From CAVYVZ01 sp963772065 (lineage in GTDB: Bacteria > Acidobacteriota > Vicinamibacteria > Vicinamibacterales > UBA2999): a stretch of DNA of 64,000 nucleotides. Under the pieces are notes generated by a model, which saw nothing but the letters and a program-made list of their open reading frames with translations, did not search any database and had not been told where the DNA came from. Of this stretch, positions 37,882-46,796 are shown piece by piece. A program made the position numbers and the translations under genes. The stretch covers positions 197,628-261,627 of the forward strand of contig CAVYVZ010000006.1 of assembly GCA_963772065.1 (NCBI GenBank). Reading direction: 5' to 3'. The stretch's first letter is position 1, and every line of letters starts with the position of its first letter.

Positions 37882-38343
37882 ATGGCCGCATTACAGCCTC
37901 CGGCGGTGCCGGTTGATACGGTGATGGCGGAGCTGCAGGATCGCGTGCGCGCCAGGCTGCGTGAGGAGCTGCTGCAGCACGGCGCGTCGAAAGCGCTCGA
38001 GGACCCGGGTGTCTTTGCCGACGTGGAGCGCGTGCTGCGTGCGGCCGTCGGCCGCACGAGCGTCAGGGCGCTGCTCCTCCCCGAGTTCCTGGGCGATCCC
38101 GCCGGCTGGCGCATCGAGCCCGCGCTCTCCTACCCGTCGCACCGCTCCGCCGGGGCAGCCACGATCATCCGCGGCATCAAGCAGCGCGTGCTCATGCCGG
38201 CGCTGCGTTGGCTCTTCGAGTACAGCCACGACAACTTCGTCCGGCAGCAGCGCGTCAACCACGTGCTCTTCGCGTGCCTGCAGGAGCTCGCCATCCAGAA
38301 TGCCGAGCTGCGGCGCGACCTTCAGAACCTCGGCAAGCGGTGA
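37882..38343 (+). CDS. Conserved hypothetical protein paired with a glycosyltransferase
   Basis: A 153-residue soluble protein, mostly helical. The N-terminal half has VMAELQDRVRARLREELLQH, and the C-terminal third (FEYSHDNFVRQQRVNHVLFA then LQELAIQNAELRRDLQ) resembles the region that precedes glycan-synthesis methyltransferases and glycosyltransferases in O-antigen-like clusters, ending in a heptad-like coil. Its TGA overlaps the GTG start of the glycosyltransferase by four bases, so the two products probably act together. No catalytic motif is visible. Confidence 0.6.
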   Translation: MAALQPPAVPVDTVMAELQDRVRARLREELLQHGASKALEDPGVFADVERVLRAAVGRTSVRALLLPEFLGDPAGWRIEPALSYPSHRSAGAATIIRGIKQRVLMPALRWLFEYSHDNFVRQQRVNHVLFACLQELAIQNAELRRDLQNLGKR

Positions 38344-39518
38344 AGCTCGCGTGCGTCATTCACCGCTACGGCCCTGACATCGCCGGCGGTTCCGAGGCGC
38401 ATTGCCGCCAGCTCGCGGAACGACTGGCGGCGCGGCATCAGGTCACCGTCCTCACCACGCGCGCCCGCGACTACGTCACCTGGGCCAACGCCTACCCGGA
38501 AGGGCTGACGCGCGTCGGCGGCGTGGACGTCATCCGCTTCCCCGTGAGGCGGCCGCGGCGCCTCAAGGTGTTCGCCGATCTCAGCGATGAAGTATTCGAC
38601 GCGCGCTCCCCCGCCGATCGTCAGGACGAATGGTTCCGCGAGAACGGACCCGACGTCCCGGAGCTCCTCGCTTACCTTCGCACGCGAGGCGCCGGCTACG
38701 ACCTCGTCCTCTTCTGGTCGTACCGGTATTACACGTCCTACTTCGGCCTCCCGCTCGTGGCCGAACGCGCCGTGCTCGTGCCGACGGCGGAGGAAGATCC
38801 CGCGATCGGACTCGACGTGCTCGAGCCGTACTTTCAGAGGCCCGCGGGATATTTATTCCTGACGCCGGAAGAGGAGGCGCTCGTCTCGCGCCGCGCTGGC
38901 CGGCCGCTGGTCCCGGCGGCGATCATCGGGTCCGGCCTCGAACCTGCGCCGCCGCGCGCCGCAAGAGGCCCGCTCGATGCGCTGGGAATTCCCCGCACCT
39001 TCCTGCTCTACGTGGGCCGGATCGATCGCAACAAAGGCTGCCACACGCTGTTCGAGTACTTCATGCAGCACGTGGACGAGGGGGGCACAGACGCGGCGCT
39101 CGTGCTCGCCGGCCCGGCGAAGATTCCAGTGCCCGCGCATCCGCGCATCCGCGCCCTCGGCTTCGTCGACGAGGGGGTGCGCGACGCGCTTCTCGCCCAC
39201 GCGCGCGCGCTCGTCGTTCCCTCCCCCTACGAGAGCCTGAGCATCGCACTGCTCGAAGCCTGGAACCACGCGGTCCCCGCTCTGGTAAACGGCGACTGCG
39301 GCGTGCTGCAAGGACAGGTCACGCGCGCCAACGGCGGCCTCTACTACCGGTCGGCGAAGGAGTTCTCGGAGGCCCTGACGTGGCTGCTCACGCGCGAGGA
39401 GCAGGCTCGAGCCCTCGGCTCGCAGGGCCTCGCCTACGTGGATAGCGAGTATCGCTGGCCGATCGTGATGGAGCGAACCGAGCGCCTGTTGAACGACGTC
39501 AGAGCACGCCGCTCCTGA
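38340..39518 (+). CDS. GT4-type glycosyltransferase
   Basis: A 392-residue GT-B enzyme. The N-terminal domain opens KLACVIHRYGPDIAGGSEAH, with the Gly-Gly-acceptor loop of GT4 enzymes, and the C-terminal donor domain has RTFLLYVGRIDRNKGCHTLF near 215 and VVPSPYESLSIALLEAWNH near 290 with the EX7E motif. It probably transfers a sugar from a nucleotide donor in surface polysaccharide assembly. The GTG start gives a four-base overlap with the upstream gene; the longer reading at 38208 is a shadow. It runs 20 bases into the convergent DUF4390-like gene. Confidence 0.87.
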   Translation: MKLACVIHRYGPDIAGGSEAHCRQLAERLAARHQVTVLTTRARDYVTWANAYPEGLTRVGGVDVIRFPVRRPRRLKVFADLSDEVFDARSPADRQDEWFRENGPDVPELLAYLRTRGAGYDLVLFWSYRYYTSYFGLPLVAERAVLVPTAEEDPAIGLDVLEPYFQRPAGYLFLTPEEEALVSRRAGRPLVPAAIIGSGLEPAPPRAARGPLDALGIPRTFLLYVGRIDRNKGCHTLFEYFMQHVDEGGTDAALVLAGPAKIPVPAHPRIRALGFVDEGVRDALLAHARALVVPSPYESLSIALLEAWNHAVPALVNGDCGVLQGQVTRANGGLYYRSAKEFSEALTWLLTREEQARALGSQGLAYVDSEYRWPIVMERTERLLNDVRARRS

Positions 39519-40134
39519 TCTCGCGCCCCGACACGCGACGGCTGGTGACGTCCGTCGTCGCGCTTTCGAGATATTTGCCCATGCGGAGCAGCGTTCGGAA
39601 CACGAACCGGCCAAGCGATGCGACGCCTGCGCCCGACTGTTCGTCGCCGAAGATCGCCTGCCCCGCCCTGTCGATGTCCCGTTCGTCGACGGTGGCTGCC
39701 GTCACGATTGCGTTGACGTAGTAGGTCGCTTCATCCGACACACGCGCGGCCGGTCCGAGATCCACGCGCAGCGAGAGAGGCAGGCGGATGTCGGCATGTC
39801 GAACGAGGCCGCCATGCTGATCCTGCAGCACCACCCCGGCGCTTGCCGGATCGCGGTCCAGGCGCCACGTCGCCGGCGGAGCCGCAATGACGATGCGGTC
39901 GAAGACGCGGCGGTCTTCCCAGAGGGCGGTTTCGAGCTGAAGGAACACCGCGCGTCCCTCGCGCACCAGCTTCAGGAACCTGTCGCGCAGCAGGTCGCTG
40001 ACTTCCACCGCGGCCGACACTCGAGGCCCGGCGATACGGAGGTTCGTGACGCGCACCTCGAGCGCCGCGATCGGCGCCGGCAGCGACACGATCGCCGCCC
40101 AGACGGCGATCGTGAACAGTCGGCGCTCGCGCAC
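39499..40134 (-). CDS. DUF4390-like exported protein
   Basis: A 211-residue protein with an N-terminal signal or anchor (RRLFTIAVWAAIVSLPAPIA). The rest is beta-rich: VSAAVEVSDLLRDRFLKLV, LQLETALWEDRRVFDRI and RLPLSLRVDLGPAARVSDEATYY in segments, as in DUF4390 proteins of the envelope. The C-terminus is basic (TSRRVSGREIRSG). The start is GTG at 40134, one base after the stop of the upstream gene. It overlaps the glycosyltransferase gene by 20 bases at the 3' end. No function known. Confidence 0.6.
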   Translation of the reverse strand: MRERRLFTIAVWAAIVSLPAPIAALEVRVTNLRIAGPRVSAAVEVSDLLRDRFLKLVREGRAVFLQLETALWEDRRVFDRIVIAAPPATWRLDRDPASAGVVLQDQHGGLVRHADIRLPLSLRVDLGPAARVSDEATYYVNAIVTAATVDERDIDRAGQAIFGDEQSGAGVASLGRFVFRTLLRMGKYLESATTDVTSRRVSGREIRSGVL

Positions 40135-40135
40135 G

Positions 40136-41137
40136 TCAGGCGCGGGCGGAAGCGGCGGTGGGGACCGGCGGCGGGCCGAACTGCCAGCGCCGATGGATCG
40201 GCGCCAGGAGCGCCGCGCCAAGACCCACGGTCCATGCCAGGTACTCGATGACGAAGCCCGCGAGGCCAAACGCCGTCGCGATCGGGGCCATGAACGATGG
40301 GCCAAATGACAGCACGTTGCCGATGAACGTGACGAGGAAGAGGAGCATCACGCCCCAGGCAACGTCGATCACCGACGAGCCCGTGTGGCCGTGGACCCTC
40401 CGGGACCGCAGCCGGCCGCCAAGCTGCGCGGCCACGCCCACGAACCCGGCCAGCCACGTCAGAAGGAAGGCGAGGACCGCAAAGGGTACGAGGAGCAGCA
40501 GCGGAATGCCGACGATCGTGAGCACGAGGCCGGCAACGATGACGAGAAACAACGGCGCGACGAGCATCTCGCTCGCGAGGCCCGCGATCCCGGAGGCGAG
40601 CGGAGCGTCGCTCACCCGCTCCTCGATGCGGCGAGTCCACCCAGGGGCGACGAGCGCCATCAGGCACGCCGCCAGCATGATCAGGGTGAAGCGGCCAATC
40701 GTTCCGGCCAGCATCAGCGCGGCCCACCAGCCGTCGTCGAGTATCCCCATCCACTCGTGCAGGGCGAAGCGGATCTCGGGCCAGAAGACGCTGACGTCAT
40801 GGATTTCCCCAGTGACCTCGGCGCCCTCCGCCACGTACACCTCGCCGCCAACCGAAACGACGTCGGCTCGGATCTGCGCCGATGGGCCGATGCGCACCGG
40901 TCCGCCGATCACGACGACGTCGTCCTCGACACGGCCGTCGATCGTGGCGGAGCCACCGATCACGACGACGGGCCAGCTCACACTCTGATCGGACGGCAGG
41001 TGGTAGTCCCTGCCGACGCGAATCTGCACACCGCCGCGGCGCCGCCACCGGCGATCGTGGTCCCAATCCTGGGCCGCGAGCGCCTGTATCCCTGCCACAC
41101 ACACGAGCATCGTTGCGACGAAGGTGCGTATCCGCAT
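40136..41137 (-). CDS. Bactofilin-like beta-helix domain fused to membrane domain
   Basis: A 333-residue membrane protein. After the signal-like MRIRTFVATMLVCVAGIQAL comes a short right-handed beta-helix of the polymer-forming (bactofilin-like) type: VVVIGGSATIDGRVEDDVVV, GGPVRIGPSAQIRADVVSV and GGEVYVAEGAEVTGEI. Five or six TM helices follow from about residue 145. The pairing resembles acidobacterial polymer-forming membrane proteins with no assigned reaction. A GGGGAAG lies just before ATG 41137. The hairpin at 41188-41237 lies in its leader. Confidence 0.7.
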   Translation of the reverse strand: MRIRTFVATMLVCVAGIQALAAQDWDHDRRWRRRGGVQIRVGRDYHLPSDQSVSWPVVVIGGSATIDGRVEDDVVVIGGPVRIGPSAQIRADVVSVGGEVYVAEGAEVTGEIHDVSVFWPEIRFALHEWMGILDDGWWAALMLAGTIGRFTLIMLAACLMALVAPGWTRRIEERVSDAPLASGIAGLASEMLVAPLFLVIVAGLVLTIVGIPLLLLVPFAVLAFLLTWLAGFVGVAAQLGGRLRSRRVHGHTGSSVIDVAWGVMLLFLVTFIGNVLSFGPSFMAPIATAFGLAGFVIEYLAWTVGLGAALLAPIHRRWQFGPPPVPTAASARA

Positions 41138-41187
41138 CGCTTCCCCTGGACGGGAGTTCGTTCGAATTGGCATCAGGGCCTTCTTCA

Positions 41188-41237
41188 CGGGGAGATCCGG
41201 GAGTTCAGGAGACTTGAATTGCTCCCTGATCTCCCCG
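41188..41237 (-). terminator. Long imperfect hairpin between the BamA-like and beta-helix genes
   Basis: The arm at 41188-41203 pairs with 41222-41237 at 15 of 16 positions, and the loop itself contains TTCA/TGAA that can extend the pairing. It lies downstream of the BamA-like gene and 51 bases before the next start on the same strand. It lacks a clear T-run, so it may be a Rho-assisted end, an attenuator or an mRNA-stabilising structure. Confidence 0.45.
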
Positions 41238-41301
41238 ATCTCCGTGTGAACCGCCGCGACGCGGTCTCGATGAATCGCATCAACTCACGCGATCTCCAGC
41301 A

Positions 41302-42954
41302 CTAGAAGGTCCGCCCCAGGCGGAACAGGACCTGGAGCGAGCCCGGGATGTCGTTCAGCCGCCAGCCAAACTCGAGGCGCGCGTCGCCCATTTCGAGTCC
41401 GACGCCGACACCTTTCAGCCACTCCTCCGTCGAGCCTGCGAGTGGACGGTACACGCGGCCGGCGTCGACAAACGCCAGGCCGGCGAGGCCCGACCGGCCG
41501 AACCGCTGTCGGAACTCACCGTTCAGCAGAATCATCCGCTCGCCAATTGACTGCTTGAACGGGTAGCCGTGGACGGAGCCGATGCCGCCCAGCCCGAAGA
41601 CGCGCTGCGGCGGAAGCACACCGTCGCTGATGCCCGCCATGACGCGCGCGCCAATCATGCGGCCGGGCGACAACTCGCGCCACCCCCGCGCGTTCAGGAC
41701 GTGGCGGCTGAAATCGAAATCGTGATCGAACGCCGACGGCGCGATCTCCGAAATCCATTCCACGCGCATTCCGTCGTCGCGGGGAGCGAAGGACCCGAAG
41801 AGGCTGTCCAGCTGGTGCCGGCGGTAGCGCTCGGCCGGGGACTCGTGTGTCAGGCCGCGCGTATCGAGCGTGTAGCCGATCACGAGCGCACGCAGGTCAC
41901 CTTCCTGCGCGGGCGCGTTCGGCCGAAACGGATGATCGTCGCGGAAGAGGCCGTAGCTCGTCTCGTTCGCGAGCGAGAGATGCTCTTCCCCGCGCCACGC
42001 CATCAGCCATTCGTGATTCGCGAAGGGCCGGACGACGGCGTGCACCTGGTAGCCCTTACGACGGTAGTAGTCCCGAAACGTGTTGCGGAAGCCGAACACG
42101 ACCAGGCTCTGTTCGTCGTGCGACAGGCGCCAGCGATCGTCGGAGGCGGTCATGTCCTGGATCGACCCGCCGACCTGGAGCACGCCGTCCGCAAAGAAGG
42201 GCCGTTCGATACCGAAGCCGTAACCGGGGCGGTCGGGGCCGAACTTGTACGAGACGTAGCCATTCACGTACGTGTGATTGAACCGGTCCGTGTCGAACAG
42301 CGTGTTCTGGAAACCGATCGCCGGATTGAAGCCGTCCACCGGCGAGTACCAGTCTTCACGTCCCTGTGTGCCCACGAACACGTCGGTGTCGCTGGAACGG
42401 GTGCGCAGGTTCACCTGCAGCACGCGCCGCCCGTGCTCGCGAATGAGGGTGAAGACGTCATGCGATCGCTTGCCTTCGATCGCGCCCTGCCCCACCTCGA
42501 GAGCCTGATCCAGGGCGCGTGTCGCCTGCGGACGATTGAAGACGTCGCCGGGGTGCACGGCGAACTCACTCCGCAGCCGGCTCGCCACGTCGTCGCTGAC
42601 GCCGCGGAACTCGATCGCGTCGATCTGCCCCTCGTCGATCTCGATTGTCAGGACTTTCGCTTCGTCGAGGGTGGCCGTCACCTTCGCGAAGGAATACCCA
42701 TCGCGGGCGTACCGCTTCTGGATGCGCTCGGCTACGCGCTCCGGTGGCTCTTTGAGGCGCATCCCCGCTGCAAGGTCATAACGGCGCTCGAGCTCTTCGG
42801 CGGTGTAGATCGACGCGCCGATGAAGCGGACGTCTGAAAGGACAGGTTGTTCGGGCTGGGACGCGGGGACGGATTCCTGTGGGAGGATGGCGGCTGCGTG
42901 AACGGTGCCGGCCATCATCCAGCCGGCGATCACGTACGTGGCTACACGTCTCAC
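41302..42954 (-). CDS. BamA/TamA-like outer-membrane protein with POTRA domains
   Basis: A 550-residue outer-membrane barrel of the Omp85 superfamily. The signal peptide ends near residue 22. Residues 35-190 form about two POTRA domains (VRFIGASIYTAEELERRYDL, VLTIEIDEGQIDAIEFRGV). The barrel follows, with the conserved VFGLGGIGSVHGYPFKQSIG near 460, equivalent to the VRGY/F loop, then FVDAGRVY, and ends LFRLGRTF with a terminal Phe. Shorter than BamA; closer to TpsB/FhaC or patatin-associated Omp85. It is coupled by ATGA to the JAMM gene. The substrate is unknown. Confidence 0.82.
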   Translation of the reverse strand: MRRVATYVIAGWMMAGTVHAAAILPQESVPASQPEQPVLSDVRFIGASIYTAEELERRYDLAAGMRLKEPPERVAERIQKRYARDGYSFAKVTATLDEAKVLTIEIDEGQIDAIEFRGVSDDVASRLRSEFAVHPGDVFNRPQATRALDQALEVGQGAIEGKRSHDVFTLIREHGRRVLQVNLRTRSSDTDVFVGTQGREDWYSPVDGFNPAIGFQNTLFDTDRFNHTYVNGYVSYKFGPDRPGYGFGIERPFFADGVLQVGGSIQDMTASDDRWRLSHDEQSLVVFGFRNTFRDYYRRKGYQVHAVVRPFANHEWLMAWRGEEHLSLANETSYGLFRDDHPFRPNAPAQEGDLRALVIGYTLDTRGLTHESPAERYRRHQLDSLFGSFAPRDDGMRVEWISEIAPSAFDHDFDFSRHVLNARGWRELSPGRMIGARVMAGISDGVLPPQRVFGLGGIGSVHGYPFKQSIGERMILLNGEFRQRFGRSGLAGLAFVDAGRVYRPLAGSTEEWLKGVGVGLEMGDARLEFGWRLNDIPGSLQVLFRLGRTF

Positions 42955-43370
42955 GTCTGGGGCTCCTGGGCATCAGGGACGAGAGGGATAGCCTGGAAGT
43001 TCCCCAAGGCCCATCGATACGCTCGGATCGGCGGCGGCAAGGCCGCCGTCACAGGGCCGGCAATGACATAGAGAAACGGGCCGAACGCTTCGGCACGGTC
43101 CGATTCGGACGGCTGTGCATCGGTTCGCGGGTGCGAATGGTAAGCGCCGATCACTGAGTTCAGCGTGCCACGGCAGCGCTTGACGGCGGCGAGGAAGTCG
43201 CGAGGATCGATTTCGTATCGGCGCTGCGGATCCACGGCGCGGTTCGCGACCGGTTCGGCCTCCTCGATGCGATCCTCGCGGCCGATGAGAAGGCCGCAGC
43301 ATTCGCGCGGCGCCTCGCGGCGGGCGTGGTCCGCGATCGCGTCGAGCACGCCCGAAGCGCAGCTGATCAC
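42951..43370 (-). CDS. JAMM/Mov34-type metalloprotease
   Basis: A 139-residue MPN+ zinc protease. Catalytic features are the Glu in REAPRECCGLLIGRE near 22 and the JAMM motif YHSHPRTDAQPSESDRAEA near 77-95 (HxHx7Sx2D). Bacterial members cleave small ubiquitin-like ThiS/MoaD/CysO conjugates in sulfur transfer, but no such partner gene lies nearby. It overlaps thiolase upstream and the BamA-like gene downstream by four bases each, so it is deep inside this operon. Its own role here is unknown. Confidence 0.88.
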   Translation of the reverse strand: MISCASGVLDAIADHARREAPRECCGLLIGREDRIEEAEPVANRAVDPQRRYEIDPRDFLAAVKRCRGTLNSVIGAYHSHPRTDAQPSESDRAEAFGPFLYVIAGPVTAALPPPIRAYRWALGNFQAIPLVPDAQEPQT

Positions 43371-44554
43371 ACGTCAATCACCATGGCGATGCCCATGCCG
43401 CCGCCGATGCAGAGCGCGGCGACGCCTCGGCCACCGCCTCGCTGCCGCAGAGCGTAAATGAGCGTCGCGAGGATCCGGGCGCCGCTCGCCCCGATTGGAT
43501 GGCCGAGCGCAATCGCTCCGCCTCGAGTATTGACTTTCGCTGGATCGAGACCCAGCTCACGCGCCACGGCGAGGGACTGTGAGGCGAACGCCTCGTTCAG
43601 CTCGAACAGATCGATCTGCGAGGCGTCGAGCGAGGCCCGCTCCAGCGCCTTCCGAACCGCCGATACAGGGCCCATGCCCATGATCGCGGGATCGACGCCG
43701 GTCGTCGCGAACGAGAGGATCCTGGCAAGCGGCGACCGCCCGAGCTGGTGAGCACGCTCGGCCGTCGCGACGACAACGGCGGCAGCGCCATCATTGATTC
43801 CCGACGCATTGCCTGCCGTGACGCTCCCGTCCTTCTTGAACGCCGGCCGCAGCGCGGCGAGCTTCTCGACGGTGGACCCTGCGCGCGGATACTCGTCACG
43901 GTCGAAGATCGTCGGCGCCCCTTTCTTCTGTGGAATCTCGACGGGGACGATTTCATCCTTGAAGAGACCCTCCGCGATCGCGCGCTCCGCTCGACGCTGG
44001 CTCTCCGCGGCGAACGCGTCCTGATCCTCGCGGCTGATGTTGAAGCGCGCGACGATCTCCTCGGCGGTCACCCCCATATGGCAGCCGCCCATCGCGCAGG
44101 TGAGGCCTTCGGCGAGCATCGAGTCGATCGCCTCGGCGTGCCCCATGCGATATCCCCACCGCGCACCTGGCAGGATGTACGGCGCGTTGCTCATCGACTC
44201 GGTGCCGCCGGCAAGCACGATGTGCGTGTACCCCACACGGATCGCCTCGACCGCGTGCACGACGGCCTGCAGGCCGGAGCCGCACACGCGGTTCACCGTC
44301 TCGGCTGGCACCTCCTGCGGCACACCGGCTTTCAGCGCCGCCTGCCTGGCGACGTTCATCCCCGCCCCGGCCTGGAGCACGCACCCCATGATGACGTCGC
44401 CGAGATCCCGCGCCTCGACGCCGGCGCGCCTTACCGCCTCTCGGATCACCACGGCCCCGAGATCGGCGGCGCCGAGATCCTTGAGCGCCCCGCCGAACGA
44501 TCCGATCGCGGTCCGGCACGCGCTGAGAATGACGGCTGGTTCGTAATCCGGCAT
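43367..44554 (-). CDS. Acetyl-CoA acetyltransferase (thiolase)
   Basis: A 395-residue biosynthetic-type thiolase that condenses or splits acetoacetyl-CoA. The nucleophilic Cys is in VNRVCGSGLQAV near 89, with the active-site GAIALGHPIGASGAR near 350 and the final CIGGGMGIAMV near 385. FELNEAFASQSLAV is the dimer loop. It lies directly after the two CoA-transferase subunits (TGATG overlap with scoB), which would supply acetoacetyl-CoA. Use of external acetoacetate is the likely role. Confidence 0.94.
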   Translation of the reverse strand: MPDYEPAVILSACRTAIGSFGGALKDLGAADLGAVVIREAVRRAGVEARDLGDVIMGCVLQAGAGMNVARQAALKAGVPQEVPAETVNRVCGSGLQAVVHAVEAIRVGYTHIVLAGGTESMSNAPYILPGARWGYRMGHAEAIDSMLAEGLTCAMGGCHMGVTAEEIVARFNISREDQDAFAAESQRRAERAIAEGLFKDEIVPVEIPQKKGAPTIFDRDEYPRAGSTVEKLAALRPAFKKDGSVTAGNASGINDGAAAVVVATAERAHQLGRSPLARILSFATTGVDPAIMGMGPVSAVRKALERASLDASQIDLFELNEAFASQSLAVARELGLDPAKVNTRGGAIALGHPIGASGARILATLIYALRQRGGGRGVAALCIGGGMGIAMVIDV

Positions 44555-45201
44555 CAGAATCTACCCGGTTGTCCGTCGAGATGAAGCACCGCGCCGGTTG
44601 CCTGACGAACGGCGTCCTCCGTAACGTCCGCGGCAACCTCGCGCAGGATCAGACCGCGCGGCGTGACCTCGATGACCGCCATCTCCGTCACGATCAGGTG
44701 CACCACCTGCACGCCGGTCAGCGGCAGCGTGCACGACGTGAGAATCTTGTGGCCGCCCTCTTTCGTGGTGTGCTCCATCGCAATGATGACCCGGCGAGCG
44801 CCAGCCACGAGGTCCATCGCACCGCCCATGCCCTTGACCATCTTGCCGGGAATCATCCAGTTCGCCAGGTTGCCCTGCTCGTCGACCTCGAGCGCGCCGA
44901 GCACGGTGACGTCGATGTGACCGCCGCGCACCATGGCAAACGAGTCGGCGCTGTTGAAGTACGAGCACCCGGCGAGCTCGGTGACGGTCTCTTTGCCGGC
45001 GTTGATGAGATCGGGATCCACGGCGTCTTCGCCCGGATAGGGACCAACGCCGAGCATGCCGTTCTCCGAGTGCAGCGTGATGTCGACGCCCGGCGGCACG
45101 AAGTTCGCCACGAGCGTCGGCATGCCGATGCCGAGGTTGACGTAGTCTCCGTCGCGAAGCTCCTGCGCCACGCGCCGGACGATCCGCTCCCGTTTATCCA
45201 C
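44554..45201 (-). CDS. scoB: 3-oxoacid CoA-transferase subunit B
   Basis: The 215-residue beta subunit of succinyl-CoA:3-ketoacid CoA-transferase. NLGIGMPTLVANFVP near 25 and LHSENGMLGVGPYP near 48 carry the catalytic Glu. EHTTKEGGHKILTSCTLPLT near 155 and VIEVTPRGLILREVA near 185 complete the family pattern. It overlaps scoA by eight bases and the thiolase start by one. Together with scoA it transfers CoA from succinyl-CoA to acetoacetate. Confidence 0.94.
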   Translation of the reverse strand: MDKRERIVRRVAQELRDGDYVNLGIGMPTLVANFVPPGVDITLHSENGMLGVGPYPGEDAVDPDLINAGKETVTELAGCSYFNSADSFAMVRGGHIDVTVLGALEVDEQGNLANWMIPGKMVKGMGGAMDLVAGARRVIIAMEHTTKEGGHKILTSCTLPLTGVQVVHLIVTEMAVIEVTPRGLILREVAADVTEDAVRQATGAVLHLDGQPGRF

Positions 45202-45889
45202 GGCGCACCGTCCGCTTCTCGATGCGCTTCTCGTAGTTCGTTCCCCGAAGGACGTGCTTCACGAAAATGCCGGGCGTGATGATCGCGTCCGGATCGAGAT
45301 GGCCGGGCTCGACGAGCTGCTCCACCTCGGCGATCGTCACGCGCGCGGCCGTCGCCATGATCGGATTGAAGTTCCGCGCGGTCTTGCGATACACGAGGTT
45401 GCCGAGTCGATCGCCTCGCCAGGCTTTGACGAACGCGAAGTCGGCGTGAAGCGGCATCTCGAGCACGAAGTGTTTGCCGCCGATCTGTCTCGTCTCCTTC
45501 CCTTCGGCGACGAGCGTCCCGTAGCCGGTCGGCGTGAAGAAGCCCCCGATGCCGGCGCCGGCGGCGCGGATGCGCTCCGAGAACGTGCCCTGGGGCACCA
45601 GCTCCACCTCGATCTCGCGCGCGAGGGCCTGGCGCTCGAACTCCTTGTTCTCGCCGACGTAGGTGCCGATGACCTTTCGAATCTGGCGCGCCTTGAGCAG
45701 CATTCCCGCGCCGAACTCATCGACGCCGGCGTTGTTGCTGATGAGGGTGAGGTTGCGGGTGCCGCGTGCGTGGAGGGCTCGAATCAGGTTTTCGGGAATG
45801 CCGCAGAGGCCGAAGCCTCCCATCATGATGCTCGCGCCGTCGGGAATCATCTCGACGGCTTCTGCCGCACTCGGCAGCACCTTGTTCAT
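45194..45889 (-). CDS. scoA: 3-oxoacid CoA-transferase subunit A
   Basis: The 231-residue alpha subunit of the CoA-transferase. GASIMMGGFGLCGIPENLI near 18-36 is the oxyanion loop; NNAGVDEFGAGMLLKARQI near 52-70, and NPIMATAARVTIAEVE near 175-190, are the other conserved blocks. Length normal. It follows tyrA by seven bases on the same strand, so ketone-body genes appear transcribed with the aromatic amino acid array, an unusual joining of pathways. Confidence 0.94.
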   Translation of the reverse strand: MNKVLPSAAEAVEMIPDGASIMMGGFGLCGIPENLIRALHARGTRNLTLISNNAGVDEFGAGMLLKARQIRKVIGTYVGENKEFERQALAREIEVELVPQGTFSERIRAAGAGIGGFFTPTGYGTLVAEGKETRQIGGKHFVLEMPLHADFAFVKAWRGDRLGNLVYRKTARNFNPIMATAARVTIAEVEQLVEPGHLDPDAIITPGIFVKHVLRGTNYEKRIEKRTVRRG

Positions 45890-45896
45890 GGAGCGA

Positions 45897-46796
45897 TTAT
45901 AGTTCGCGCCCTTCCATCAGCTTGGCGCGATAGCGGGCGGCGTCCGCGAAGATGCGCTCGATGGCCTCGCCCTCCTCGAGATCGTCGCGCAGCTCCGTCA
46001 GCCGCGCGATCAACGCGTCGAGCGCGCGGCGGATCTGATCCGCGTTCGTGGCGCCGATGTCCTGCCAGATGCCCGCCGGACTTGCCGCGAGCCTCGTCGT
46101 ATCCACGAGCCCGCGCCCGGCGAGCGTGAGCGCATCGCTCGTCGCATCGCCGATGGCCGCCATGAGCGCGCTCGCGGTGAGCTGCGGCAGGTGGCTCAGA
46201 AAGGCGAGCACGCGGTCGTGCTCCGACGCATCCATCGTCTTCGGCATCGCGCCGAGCGCCGCGACAAAGGCAAACAGCTTTTCGAGCGCGTCGCTGGAGG
46301 TGCCGGTATGGGGAGTGAAAATCCACGGGCGTCCCTTGAACAGTTCCGGACGCGCAGCCTCGAAGCCTCCCCGGGCGGCTCCGCCCATCGGATGGCCGCC
46401 GACGAACGTCAATCGGGATGGGAGGGCGCGCGCCGCCTCGACGATCGCGCGCTTCGTGCTCCCGACGTCCGTGATCACGGCTGCCTGCCCCACGTGCTCG
46501 TCGATGGTCGCCAGGAGCTTGAGGTTCTGCCGCACCGGAGCGGCAAGGATGACCAGATCGGCTTCGGCAATGACGTACGGTTCGTCGGCAGCCACGTCGA
46601 TGGCGTGCCTCACCATCGCCTGCTCGAGAACGTCTTTGCTGTCGACGCCGATGACGAGCCCCTTCGGCCAGATCTGCCGCGCCGCCAGCGCGATCGACCC
46701 GCCAATCAGCCCGAGGCCAAGGATGGCGATCTTCTCGAAGATCGGCGGCTGGCCCGCATCACGCGGCTGTACGACAGGAAGCCTTACCTCGCCCAT
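45897..46796 (-). CDS. tyrA: Prephenate dehydrogenase
   Basis: NAD-dependent enzyme of tyrosine synthesis (299 residues). The Rossmann start is KIAILGLGLIGGSIALAAR near 20, VILAAPVRQNLKLL near 80, and the catalytic His is in TFVGGHPMGGAARGG near 127. The C-terminal helical domain contains FLSHLPQLTASALM and LAGRGLVDTTRLA. No ACT domain. The ATG at 46796 overlaps the aroF end by 13 bases; the longer upstream reading is not needed. Last of the aromatic genes in this array. Confidence 0.92.
   Translation of the reverse strand: MGEVRLPVVQPRDAGQPPIFEKIAILGLGLIGGSIALAARQIWPKGLVIGVDSKDVLEQAMVRHAIDVAADEPYVIAEADLVILAAPVRQNLKLLATIDEHVGQAAVITDVGSTKRAIVEAARALPSRLTFVGGHPMGGAARGGFEAARPELFKGRPWIFTPHTGTSSDALEKLFAFVAALGAMPKTMDASEHDRVLAFLSHLPQLTASALMAAIGDATSDALTLAGRGLVDTTRLAASPAGIWQDIGATNADQIRRALDALIARLTELRDDLEEGEAIERIFADAARYRAKLMEGREL

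Noticed and set aside
42951..43370. Ubiquitin-like modification system around the JAMM protease
   Set aside because: No E1-like, E2-like or small GG-ending gene is within the window.
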